Source of the DNA: Fidelibacterota bacterium UBA2986
Lineage (GTDB): Bacteria; Fidelibacterota; Marinisomatia; Marinisomatales; AB-629-J13
Length of the DNA: 64,000 bases
Reading direction: 5' to 3'
Assembly: GCA_002346675.1 (NCBI GenBank)
Contig: DEAI01000008.1
Span: forward strand, 1-64,000
A model generated the notes under the pieces. The model searched no databases. It saw only the letters and a list, made by a program, of their open reading frames with translations, and was not told where the DNA came from. Shown piece by piece: positions 1 to 8,067 of the stretch. Position numbers and translations under genes: made by a program. Numbering within the stretch: position 1 is the stretch's first letter; each line of letters opens with the position of its first letter.

Positions 1-141
1 AAATGACTCTACATCATTAAAAATCAAAACGCCCGTCATAGAGGAGGTAAACTCAAAATCTGATGGATTCACAGTCCAATTCGGAGGATCTGCCAAACCA
101 ATACTCAGGAAAAATAAAGCAAATGTCTGTAATTTTTTCAT
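1..141 (-). CDS. Secreted protein, N-terminal fragment (runs off left edge)
   Basis: An ATG on the minus strand follows a good Shine-Dalgarno (AAGGAGTTATC then ATG). It opens a frame of 47 codons that stays open to the window edge. The product begins with a short lysine-led hydrophobic signal peptide (MKKLQTFALFFLSIGLA) and continues with DPPNWTVNPSDFEF. Similar N-termini occur on exported proteins of FCB-group bacteria, but this is recalled, not searched. The rest of the gene lies outside the window, so no function can be given. Confidence 0.7.
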   Translation of the reverse strand, partial: MKKLQTFALFFLSIGLADPPNWTVNPSDFEFTSSMTGVLIFNDVESF

Positions 142-274
142 GATAACTCCTTTTAAAAAATAAACCTTATACTTTCAACTTACATAAGAAGGATTAAACT
201 ATGTCAAAACTTGCACATTAATAAATTCAATTTTAATTTTATTTCTATCTAAATTCCAAAAAAAATCGATTCTG
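142..274. promoter_or_regulatory. Divergent intergenic region
   Basis: This AT-rich gap separates a leftward secreted-protein gene from a rightward pair of tiny genes, so it should carry promoters for both. The only clear signal is the Shine-Dalgarno of the leftward gene at about 142-150. No convincing -35/-10 pair or inverted repeat was recognised. Confidence 0.3.
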
Positions 275-481
275 ATGTCTAATAAACCACAAAAGCCGCT
301 GACCAAAAAAAAAGAGACAACTGTTAAGTGGACAAAAAATGCTGACAACCGTCTATCTAAAATTGAAAAACAACTTGAAACAATTGAACAAAAGTTAGAA
401 AAGTTAATTAATAAGAGGTTAACGGAAACAGAATCCAACTCATCCTCAAAAGTTGTGTATTCCTTAAGGAAAAAATCTTGA
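275..481 (+). CDS. Small lysine-rich coiled-coil protein, copy 1
   Basis: The product is 68 residues with no recognised family. Residues 1-20 are basic (PQKPLTKKKE). Residues 22-50 have a heptad-like pattern (NRLSKIEKQLETIEQKLEKL) that predicts one amphipathic helix or coiled coil. The tail ends VVYSLRKKS. The next gene encodes the same plan with the same ending style (TYTIQRKS), and its TTG start overlaps this stop as TTGA. Two consecutive paralogous frames argue that both are real. There is no signal peptide or membrane segment, and no strong Shine-Dalgarno before this ATG. A structural, nucleoid or regulatory role is possible but unsupported. Confidence 0.6.
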   Translation: MSNKPQKPLTKKKETTVKWTKNADNRLSKIEKQLETIEQKLEKLINKRLTETESNSSSKVVYSLRKKS

Positions 482-654
482 AAAAGCGTGTTGTACAAAT
501 TACAAAAGTTTCGAAAACGGTGGATAAACGGCTGGAGGTACTTGAGAAAAGATTGGAGCGAGTGAATAAAATGATTCTAAAATTGGAAAAGCTATTAGAT
601 GTAAATCCTAAAACAACTAGATCCATTACCTATACAATTCAAAGAAAATCTTAG
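478..654 (+). CDS. Small coiled-coil protein, copy 2 (TTG start)
   Basis: A 58-residue frame starts at TTG (478-480), which overlaps the TGA stop of the preceding gene. An AAGGA Shine-Dalgarno lies about 8 nt upstream. The sequence KTVDKRLEVLEKRLERVNKM matches the NADNRLSKIEKQLETIEQKL helix of the first copy, and the tail SITYTIQRKS matches KVVYSLRKKS. The pair looks like a tandem duplication that has diverged, with translational coupling. It is easily missed because it is short and lacks ATG. Function unknown. Confidence 0.55.
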   Translation: MKKRVVQITKVSKTVDKRLEVLEKRLERVNKMILKLEKLLDVNPKTTRSITYTIQRKS

Positions 655-693
655 AGTTGGTTTACCATTTATAAAAAATACAAAAGCCAAGAT

Positions 694-1386
694 TTAAATT
701 GATCTGAATTTTCTGTAAAGGGGAAATGGAAGGTAAACCAATAAAAAAACAACAATGCCTGTTCCAATCAAAGGAACTATATATATTGGCCAGGGTCCCA
801 TTAGATCTAGTAATGTAGAGGTCTCCGGTTTTCCATTTATAAAGAAGTAATTAGAACCAACTAACCAATTTATAACACCAATGGGCAGCAACAGTCCAAT
901 TGTAATAAGTGTCGTTCTGCTCAGCGCAAGAAGGCTGGGTCTCATCTTTAATACAACAGTTGCATATACCACAGATAAAATAATGAGCCCATGAGAAATA
1001 AAATACTGGAAAAATAAAAATGAGGGGAATCCTACCTCAATTGTAGGTGTAAAAAACGCCTGACTGGCACCCCCTAATCCCCAAAAATAAACTAAATCAT
1101 ATATATTATGATTTTTTTTCATTAGCATGATGGGACACAAAATTATGCTAAAACCACATAAATGCAGAGGTAGGTGCTCTAAAACTGTATAGGAACCATC
1201 CCACAACCGATAAACCCACATGGATATTTCGTTAACCCACAACATACCCGCAATGGATGAACGAACTAGTGTTTCCCTTTTTGGGTAAAATCTTTTACTG
1301 GTTGCCCATGGCACCAAAATCACCAATACCAAAGTTACAAATACAACTATGAGATGTGCTGAACCAAAAAGTTCTAACGAATTCAT
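694..1386 (-). CDS. YwaF/TIGR02206-type integral membrane protein
   Basis: The product is 230 residues with about six or seven hydrophobic segments and no soluble domain. Motifs seen are LPLHLCGFS in the third segment region and GSNYFFINGKPETSTLLD before the last segments. Both recall the YwaF family (TIGR02206), whose biochemical role is not established. The position immediately downstream of the DUF1501 gene, 46 bp away on the same strand, suggests it may be the last gene of the exported-protein block. Family assignment is from recognised motifs; function is unknown. Confidence 0.75.
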   Translation of the reverse strand: MNSLELFGSAHLIVVFVTLVLVILVPWATSKRFYPKRETLVRSSIAGMLWVNEISMWVYRLWDGSYTVLEHLPLHLCGFSIILCPIMLMKKNHNIYDLVYFWGLGGASQAFFTPTIEVGFPSFLFFQYFISHGLIILSVVYATVVLKMRPSLLALSRTTLITIGLLLPIGVINWLVGSNYFFINGKPETSTLLDLMGPWPIYIVPLIGTGIVVFLLVYLPFPLYRKFRSI

Positions 1387-1432
1387 AGGATTTAAATAAT
1401 TTTTGAGAGAGGGAAGTAGAGTATTGTTTAAA

Positions 1433-2983
1433 CTACTTTACAACCGTTATCTTTGTTTTCCGAGTGGTGTTTCCTGCATTCATAACAACCGAGTAATTTC
1501 CACTGGGAAGTGAACGACCGTTCAAATTCAATCTGTAGTATCCAGCAGGCCGTACTTTATGCACAGGATGCAGAACTTGCCGTCCCTTTAAATCAAAAAC
1601 TCGGATATCTACCAAAGAATTTTGTTTAACGCCATAGGTCATCTGAGTGACCGGATTAAATGGATTGGGATAGGCATTTGACAAGGTAAAATCTTTTGGA
1701 ATTCCCATTAATCCTTCTCTTCGGATGGGATCAGAATTATGGGAAAAACGATTTTCAATGATTGGAAAAGTCTCAAACGGATGAAACAGAATATTCTCAA
1801 TATCTGTATAGGGCAAATCAAACCACTCAGATAATAGAGTTGCATATAGTTGACGAAAATCAAACTCATGGAGCAGATTGGCATTGCTATCAAATTCTGT
1901 CATATTTGGATTTGAGCCGTAAATACCCCCTTTGACTTTACTTCCAATAACCAATTGCGGAGCAGCAGTTCCGTGATCTGTACCATTAGAACCGTTCTCA
2001 AAAGGACGCCTTCCAAACTCTGATGTAGTTAGCAAAATCACACGGTCCTTTAGTCCAAGATTTGCAAGATCCTGAAAAAACGGACCAATAGAACTAGATA
2101 ATATTGATAAAAGATCATTCTGATTATTTAGCTGGTTATTGTGAGTGTCATAGCCATATTGATGTGTAAGAAAGATAGGAGTGTAAAGTCCTCCTGATAG
2201 AAGCTTTGCAATTATACTTAACTGGGTTCCCATTGAATTGTTAGGATATTCCACAGTATTTTGCCCCATCTCTGCTGCAGCTTGAATAACACCAGCATAG
2301 GCAAAAGAATTGTTGTCAATCTGACGTACATATGATAGCTCATCTCCTCCAACAGTCGCAGGAGGGACATTGTTGTATTCATTCTCATAGGTTTCATTCA
2401 CCAGATTATAGAAGATTGAGGGGTCATCCACAATTACCCCTGGCACCCCTTCATTCCCCGTTAGCAAAAGACCATCCGTAGAACCCTGCTGTAGAGACAT
2501 AGGTTCTTCAGGTGGATTGTCTACATAATCTGAATAGAGCGTTTCAAGGTATCGAGCTACCCAACCAGTAGAGATAAACTGATCAACATCTGAACCGCTT
2601 CTCCAGATATCGGTGGATCGAAAATGAGATAAATCCTGCTGGCTATATCCCACATTCTGAACAATGGCAATATTCTCTTTATTCCAAAGATCCAAAAGAG
2701 GAGCCAAAGCGGGATTAAACCCCAAAGAATCTGAGATTGGAATTACTTCATTCTGAGGAATAGCAATATTTGGTCTGAGATTGTAATAGTTATCATCCGT
2801 AAATGGGATAATTGTATTTAAACCATCATTCCCTCCTCCTAAATTCAGTATGACTAAAATCCTGTTCTGTCCTTTATCTCTAAGTGTATCTGAATTTGCT
2901 AAAAGAGGTTGAATCCATCTTGGGATGAGAGCTGAGCCCAATCCAATGGCAAGTGAATTTTTTAGAAATTGTCTTCGTTTCAT
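1433..2983 (-). CDS. DUF1501 exported protein with twin-arginine signal and C-terminal sorting domain
   Basis: The product is 516 residues. It opens with MKRRQFLKNSLAIGLGSAL, a twin-arginine (RRQFLK) export signal. The body is a DUF1501 domain (alkaline-phosphatase-like fold): ILVILNLGGGNDGLNTIIP near the start, FRSTDIWRSG, and TSEFGRRPFENGSNGTDHG near residue 325. The last 85 residues or so (YPNPFNPVTQ ... SLPSGNYSVV) form a beta-rich sorting domain of the type IX secretion style. The start overlaps the stop of the DUF1800 gene by 4 bp (ATGA), the usual DUF1800-DUF1501 pairing in Bacteria. Their shared biochemical role is not established. Carrying both a Tat signal and a type IX tail is notable. 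Confidence 0.88.
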   Translation of the reverse strand: MKRRQFLKNSLAIGLGSALIPRWIQPLLANSDTLRDKGQNRILVILNLGGGNDGLNTIIPFTDDNYYNLRPNIAIPQNEVIPISDSLGFNPALAPLLDLWNKENIAIVQNVGYSQQDLSHFRSTDIWRSGSDVDQFISTGWVARYLETLYSDYVDNPPEEPMSLQQGSTDGLLLTGNEGVPGVIVDDPSIFYNLVNETYENEYNNVPPATVGGDELSYVRQIDNNSFAYAGVIQAAAEMGQNTVEYPNNSMGTQLSIIAKLLSGGLYTPIFLTHQYGYDTHNNQLNNQNDLLSILSSSIGPFFQDLANLGLKDRVILLTTSEFGRRPFENGSNGTDHGTAAPQLVIGSKVKGGIYGSNPNMTEFDSNANLLHEFDFRQLYATLLSEWFDLPYTDIENILFHPFETFPIIENRFSHNSDPIRREGLMGIPKDFTLSNAYPNPFNPVTQMTYGVKQNSLVDIRVFDLKGRQVLHPVHKVRPAGYYRLNLNGRSLPSGNYSVVMNAGNTTRKTKITVVK

Positions 2984-5364
2984 TTTAGTTGGAAATCCGG
3001 ATATCTCATTAATAATTTAAATACGCCTTTAAGCCTATCTTCTGCTTCTGGTATGGTCAAGGACCAATTATAGGGGTCCAAACCTTGAAGCAATTGATCC
3101 AAAAGTAATTGGCGAGTATGGTCAGTTGGCTCTATATCATAAAAATATAAAACCAAATCATCGATAAATTGTTGAGCATCGTTGGGATTTGGAAAATGTG
3201 ATGCGACCTCTAACAAATTCGGCTGAAATCCCATAGGGTAATCATAGATATAACCATCTATCACAGCATTAGTAAAAAGTTTCCTATATGGAAGAGTGTA
3301 AGTGTTAATCCAGTTTCGATACCCTAACCAACCTGAAACATCAGGTGGATAAAGCAGGGCCTGACCAAAATATTCTTGAAACATTAATAAAATTCTATTC
3401 TTTGTCTCACCATCAGGAGGAACTATATCAGTTATATACATTTGACGTATTGGGGAAAGCACATGAGCGATGCCTCCTCTATATTTTGCACCTCTAAAGT
3501 TCTCGTCAAAGAATAATTCGCTCTTAAAGAGCGCTTCCAACATAGGTTTCACTTCATAATCATTCTCTCTCAGGACATCAGCCAGAGCATCTACAGCCTG
3601 TTCATCAGGATTGTAGTATACAAACCATTGGAATATTTTCCGAGCAAAGAATTGTGCGGTCTCCTCCTGATCAAAAATTATATCGACAATATCATCTCCT
3701 GTCCAGTATCCAGTTTGCCCCATAAATGTTTTAGAACCAAAATCATGCCTGTTTTCATTAAAAAAAGTTTCCAAACCATCTGTTGTATAACCAGTATAGG
3801 CACGTGCTGCTTCAACTACATCTTCCTGAGTATAGTTACCTACCCCAATAGTAAATAGCTCTAATAGCTCTCTCGAAAAATTTTCATTTATTCCTGCTAA
3901 CGGACAGGGATTATCTTCTAGGGTAAAGGTGACTGTGTAGCTTTGATCTGATGGAAATCCTGACTCACACTCTGACCAAACATCATTCAGATCAACTGTG
4001 TTAGTATCAATAAGATCAAACCCAAAATTGCTCCATTGATCGGTGGGATTCCAATCGCAATGCGAACCTAAAGGAGGATTGCCGTACATACCCCAACCAG
4101 ACCACCCATCAAAATCTCCCGTGACAGTATAAAGATACTCATAGACCCCAGGCTCCAGGTCCATGCTGCCTGAGTATGTACCATCACCGTTTGGCAACAG
4201 GGTAAGCCCGAAACCAGACCAGGAGTCCATTGTACCGGTCACATGGACCTCTCCCCCCTGCAGATCAACACCTGTCATGTCCACAGTAAAATTTACTGTT
4301 CGGGGACCTTCTCCAAAATCCGAACAACCGCTCCAGGGATGACTATCTAATATTGATTCCGAATCCGTTAGTCTAAAACCACGGTTGTGCCACTCTGTAT
4401 TATAGGCACACTCATCTGGGACAGATTCAGCCCAATTCCATCCTCCACAGGTATATTTATATTCATAGAGACCTGATTCCATCCAAACTGTTTTGGTATA
4501 AATTCCATCCTCATCCTCATCCAATAATTTCCTTCCATATCCCGTCCAATTATCTAACGTACCAGTTACATAGAGATGACGATACCTATTCTCATCATTA
4601 TCCAACCACTTAAGCATTGCAGGGTCCAAAGCCATTGCTTTCACAAAATCTTTTATATTTCCTAGAGCATATTCTCTGAGCAGTGCATAATGATTATATA
4701 TTGCAGGGGGAAAGTTGACCTTTTGAGCCGATGTAGCAAAATGGTCGTGCCAGAAAAGTGTCATCGTTTCTTGAATATTTATCTCCTCTTCTAACATAGA
4801 ATCAATAATCCAACTTCTTAGCTCTGCCCGTTGTTCTCTGTAAGCTTGGTTTAAAGAATCTTGCTGCTCTGGTGTAAGATCTGGAGGGTATGGATCATCT
4901 ACCCAGTCACCTGGGGGCTCTGGTGTGGGCTGTTCTTCCAACAAAGCATCCACCGTGGCATCTAATCCAGCAGCGTGAGCTGAATTGATATGTTCCCATG
5001 TCGGGCCAAATGTCGTCCGTCTTAATAAATGGATAGCTGCGCGAAGATCAAAATCTACATCTCTTGAAAAAATGGTAGATTTAATATCAAGCTTTGGAGC
5101 AGAAATTTGTCTTGGACGAATTGGATTAATATTTTTGGGTAGATTTTTTATAGAAGGATATTCAGGTGGTAGGGATTCATTTTCCTCAAGAAATGCATCG
5201 AGTGACTCAATACGCTTTACAAATTCAGAGGGATTATCTATACTCTCTATAACCCGTATTTTTCCAGATGCTTTATCTTTTCCCTGAGAAAAGAGAAACC
5301 CCAATAAAACAAGTAATAGACTATTTTTATAGTAATTAGTTAATGAGTTTATTTTAATCATCAT
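2980..5364 (-). CDS. DUF1800 protein with two inserted starch-binding-like modules
   Basis: The product is 794 residues. A hydrophobic segment at about 13-27 acts as signal or anchor. The DUF1800 fold begins near residue 105 (AIHLLRRTTFGPT), passes MTLFWHDHFATS (about 201) and MLKWLDNDENR (about 250-260), then is interrupted. It resumes at NENFSRELLELFTIG (about 493) and ends RYPDFQLK. Residues about 261-489 contain two similar modules, HLYVTGTLDNWTGYG... and VHVTGTMDSWSGFG..., each with a Y-E-Y strand and ending near a Trp-Ser pair. They resemble CBM20/48-like beta-sandwiches. The gene is translationally coupled to DUF1501 downstream. The start is ATG ATG; the upstream one is used here. Confidence 0.85.
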   Translation of the reverse strand: MMIKINSLTNYYKNSLLLVLLGFLFSQGKDKASGKIRVIESIDNPSEFVKRIESLDAFLEENESLPPEYPSIKNLPKNINPIRPRQISAPKLDIKSTIFSRDVDFDLRAAIHLLRRTTFGPTWEHINSAHAAGLDATVDALLEEQPTPEPPGDWVDDPYPPDLTPEQQDSLNQAYREQRAELRSWIIDSMLEEEINIQETMTLFWHDHFATSAQKVNFPPAIYNHYALLREYALGNIKDFVKAMALDPAMLKWLDNDENRYRHLYVTGTLDNWTGYGRKLLDEDEDGIYTKTVWMESGLYEYKYTCGGWNWAESVPDECAYNTEWHNRGFRLTDSESILDSHPWSGCSDFGEGPRTVNFTVDMTGVDLQGGEVHVTGTMDSWSGFGLTLLPNGDGTYSGSMDLEPGVYEYLYTVTGDFDGWSGWGMYGNPPLGSHCDWNPTDQWSNFGFDLIDTNTVDLNDVWSECESGFPSDQSYTVTFTLEDNPCPLAGINENFSRELLELFTIGVGNYTQEDVVEAARAYTGYTTDGLETFFNENRHDFGSKTFMGQTGYWTGDDIVDIIFDQEETAQFFARKIFQWFVYYNPDEQAVDALADVLRENDYEVKPMLEALFKSELFFDENFRGAKYRGGIAHVLSPIRQMYITDIVPPDGETKNRILLMFQEYFGQALLYPPDVSGWLGYRNWINTYTLPYRKLFTNAVIDGYIYDYPMGFQPNLLEVASHFPNPNDAQQFIDDLVLYFYDIEPTDHTRQLLLDQLLQGLDPYNWSLTIPEAEDRLKGVFKLLMRYPDFQLK

Positions 5365-5427
5365 ATGCTAGGACACACAAACTTATTAGAAGTTAAAAAA
5401 ATATTTGTGTAATTAAAAATTATATTA

Positions 5428-7068
5428 TTATTCTATAAAATAAATGACCCCATTAGAATTTGACCTTATCCAATACCCTTTTCCTGGCTGGAACAGTTCA
5501 GCTATGATGTATCCCTCATCAAATTGATAGATGGTTCCAGAAATAATGATATCACCAGGATCATTGATTTCAATAATGGAGATTTCAGTATGAATACCGG
5601 ATATTAAATTCCAACCTTCTAATACATCCACAACCAAAGTATCAATAGGAGTACCTGTAATTTGAGTAATTCCAGATTCATAAAAACGTAGCCAATATCC
5701 CTTTCCCATTTGCAATTGACTTCCTAACTCATATCCATCACTAAAACTATATAAAGTCCCGTCTACTGTATTAGGAAACAACAGTTCGTAAGACGCATCA
5801 TCTACAATCAATGGGAGGGCAACTAAATTCCAATCTGAATCTAGGGATATTGTTATCGTTCCACTCTGAGGACCCCCTGTCCTAGTCATAAAAATCTGAT
5901 AATCACCTGTACGATTATCTGACCAAAAACAAAGGAGATTATCTTCATTCCAGATAAGGAAAGGGTCTTTTTGGACATTACTGGATTCAATGGGGTCATC
6001 ACTTATTCTCTGTTCATTTGTGACCTCCTCTGAATCAAATCCCATTGAACCATAGTAGATATCAGGATTACCATTTCGGTAATCAACCCAAGTGGCATGT
6101 AAAATCGAACCTTTCAGTAAAGTAAAAGGGAAATTTTGAGATGCACCAGAGCTGGGATTCACATTGACCTCAGATGTAAATAAAAGTGTACTCAAATCAC
6201 TGTGGTTTACATATGAATTGTTATGTTGGCTAACATAAAACCCAGCACCAATATTATTTCCGTCAATAGATATAGAAGGACCTGAAGAAGGACAATAACT
6301 TATAAAGTCATTGTAATCTGATATTTGAATCGGTTCTTCGAAATCATCTGAATTAAAACTCTTTTTCACTAAAAAATGTTTCCTCTGGTTTGAAATATTG
6401 TTTCGGTATGCAAGGTATATATCACCATTTTCAGAAATCTCCAGGTCAGACTGACAGCAATCACATGGTTCCATTTCCTCGTTTGTAATTCCAACTGGTT
6501 GACTAGGTGTAAATTCAAATGACCCCTCTTGTGCTACTGCATATCGTATACTGTTAAATGAATAATTCTGATTATAGCTATAGTAGAAAAGGTGAATTTT
6601 TCCATCAATTCCAACTTCGATCTCAGGATAGCCTGTCAAATACATCTGATCACTCACCCTCGAATCTTCACCCCAGGTAGACCCACCATCTATCGAAACA
6701 TTGATATAGGTTGAAGTGTAGCCTGTGCGATCATCCATGAATACAACAATTAGTTCCTCTCCCCGAATCACTATTTTGGGCCCCGATTGAGTATAGGCCA
6801 CAACAGTATTAATATGGGAATTCAGCCGTGCAGGATCTGAAAATGAATATCCCTCATCTGTGGACCGAGCATAGTATACATCTTTATGGCCGTTATTATC
6901 ATTTACCCATACCAAATGGAATATCCCATCTAAATCGAAAACCCCATAGGGGAATTTTTGATCAATGTTTTCTACAGGAATAATATGGTAGTTTTGTCCA
7001 AATTGATTGGGAGGCTGTGCTAATAAAACACCAACTAACAACAAATATTTTAAGAAAAAAAATTGCAT
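5428..7068 (-). CDS. Secreted BNR/sialidase-like beta-propeller protein
   Basis: The start was placed at the ATG giving MQFFFLKYLLLVGVLLAQ, a typical signal peptide; an upstream TTG would add 16 non-signal residues. The product is about 546 residues. The body has Asp-box-like repeats (YYARSTDEGYSFSDPA, VSIDGGSTWGED, ISDDPIESSNVQKDP) spaced as in BNR propellers. A CDCCQ cysteine cluster sits mid-protein. I do not see the full sialidase arginine triad, so enzyme activity is not claimed. The last 140 residues hold two copies of a module, DWNLVALPL...KGYWLRF and GWNLISGI...KGYWIRS, also present in the PI-PLC-like neighbour. Confidence 0.75.
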   Translation of the reverse strand: MQFFFLKYLLLVGVLLAQPPNQFGQNYHIIPVENIDQKFPYGVFDLDGIFHLVWVNDNNGHKDVYYARSTDEGYSFSDPARLNSHINTVVAYTQSGPKIVIRGEELIVVFMDDRTGYTSTYINVSIDGGSTWGEDSRVSDQMYLTGYPEIEVGIDGKIHLFYYSYNQNYSFNSIRYAVAQEGSFEFTPSQPVGITNEEMEPCDCCQSDLEISENGDIYLAYRNNISNQRKHFLVKKSFNSDDFEEPIQISDYNDFISYCPSSGPSISIDGNNIGAGFYVSQHNNSYVNHSDLSTLLFTSEVNVNPSSGASQNFPFTLLKGSILHATWVDYRNGNPDIYYGSMGFDSEEVTNEQRISDDPIESSNVQKDPFLIWNEDNLLCFWSDNRTGDYQIFMTRTGGPQSGTITISLDSDWNLVALPLIVDDASYELLFPNTVDGTLYSFSDGYELGSQLQMGKGYWLRFYESGITQITGTPIDTLVVDVLEGWNLISGIHTEISIIEINDPGDIIISGTIYQFDEGYIIAELFQPGKGYWIRSNSNGVIYFIE

Positions 7069-7122
7069 TGATTTTGTTTTTTGATATTCAAGATTAGTTG
7101 AAATTAGATTGATCAATTGTAC

Positions 7123-8067
7123 TCATTTTAAATAAGTTATTTTCTCCATTTTAGTCTCAAATGGGCTTTGAATACTCAAAAAATACTCCCCTGCAGGAAC
7201 AAACTGCCCATTGGATCTTTTTCCATCCCAAATAATGGAGTGATTTCCTATGTTTAAATTTTTGTTTAATAGTGTCCGAACCCAAGTTCCATTTAAATCA
7301 TAAATAGAAATCAAAACTTTCGTAGACTCTCTCATGCCAAACCGAACCTCAATCCTTGAATTGAAAGGATTTGGAAACATGGATACTTTTTGCAATCGAT
7401 TTTCATTTTCTCCTGTAGGTATATTTGTATTAACAGCCTTTTTATCCGGATGGACATCCAAAATGATCTTAAACATACCTTCCAATCCATTTTCAGTCTC
7501 CACTAGTGGAATTATTCTATCCACAGCATTTGGGTCGGAGGAACCACTATCTTCATCCAAATATTCATCTCCCTCAAAATAAAGCTGAGTGACCACTGTA
7601 TTACCTGCAGGTGGAGTTATCATGAAATGGATGTGACTGGGGCGGTATCGGTCATTACCTAAATAATAAAATCCTGGTTTAATTGTCTCTATGGAAAATT
7701 TCCCCTCGTGGTCTGATAAAATCCGACCCCTCAGATTCAATTCATCATTATCAGGGTTCCCGGTATCGCAAGTTTGAAATACAGAATAACACCCTGCAAC
7801 GTTGGCTTGCCAAGCATCAATAACCACATTTGGGATAGGAGTTTGACAATCATTTGCTGTTACCACGCCATTGATAAAAAGCCGAGTGCCCAATTCAAAC
7901 TGTGATGCTAGGACACTTCGATAAGGGGAATCAGGTTCCCAATAAGGTCCCAAGCCCATTACATCGGGCGTAGTTTGGTCACAAGTTGCACCCATAATTG
8001 ATTTTGGAAAAATTATCCCCGCTGCGGTTATACCACTTAATTGAAGAAAACGCCTACGTGAAATCAT
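7123..8067 (-). CDS. Intradiol dioxygenase-like exported protein
   Basis: The product is 314 residues. The N-terminus MISRRRFLQLSGITAAGI is a twin-arginine-type signal. Residues about 45-205 match the catalytic core of intradiol ring-cleavage dioxygenases. VVIDAWQANVAGCYSV supplies the first iron-ligand tyrosine and DRYRPSHIHFMI the second tyrosine and two histidines, the Tyr2-His2 non-haem iron site. A C-terminal sorting domain follows (FPNPFNSRIE ... PAGEYFLSIQ). The first codons overlap the stop of the PI-PLC-like gene (ATGA). In this family such exported forms usually have unknown substrates; catechol cleavage here is inference. Confidence 0.85.
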   Translation of the reverse strand: MISRRRFLQLSGITAAGIIFPKSIMGATCDQTTPDVMGLGPYWEPDSPYRSVLASQFELGTRLFINGVVTANDCQTPIPNVVIDAWQANVAGCYSVFQTCDTGNPDNDELNLRGRILSDHEGKFSIETIKPGFYYLGNDRYRPSHIHFMITPPAGNTVVTQLYFEGDEYLDEDSGSSDPNAVDRIIPLVETENGLEGMFKIILDVHPDKKAVNTNIPTGENENRLQKVSMFPNPFNSRIEVRFGMRESTKVLISIYDLNGTWVRTLLNKNLNIGNHSIIWDGKRSNGQFVPAGEYFLSIQSPFETKMEKITYLK

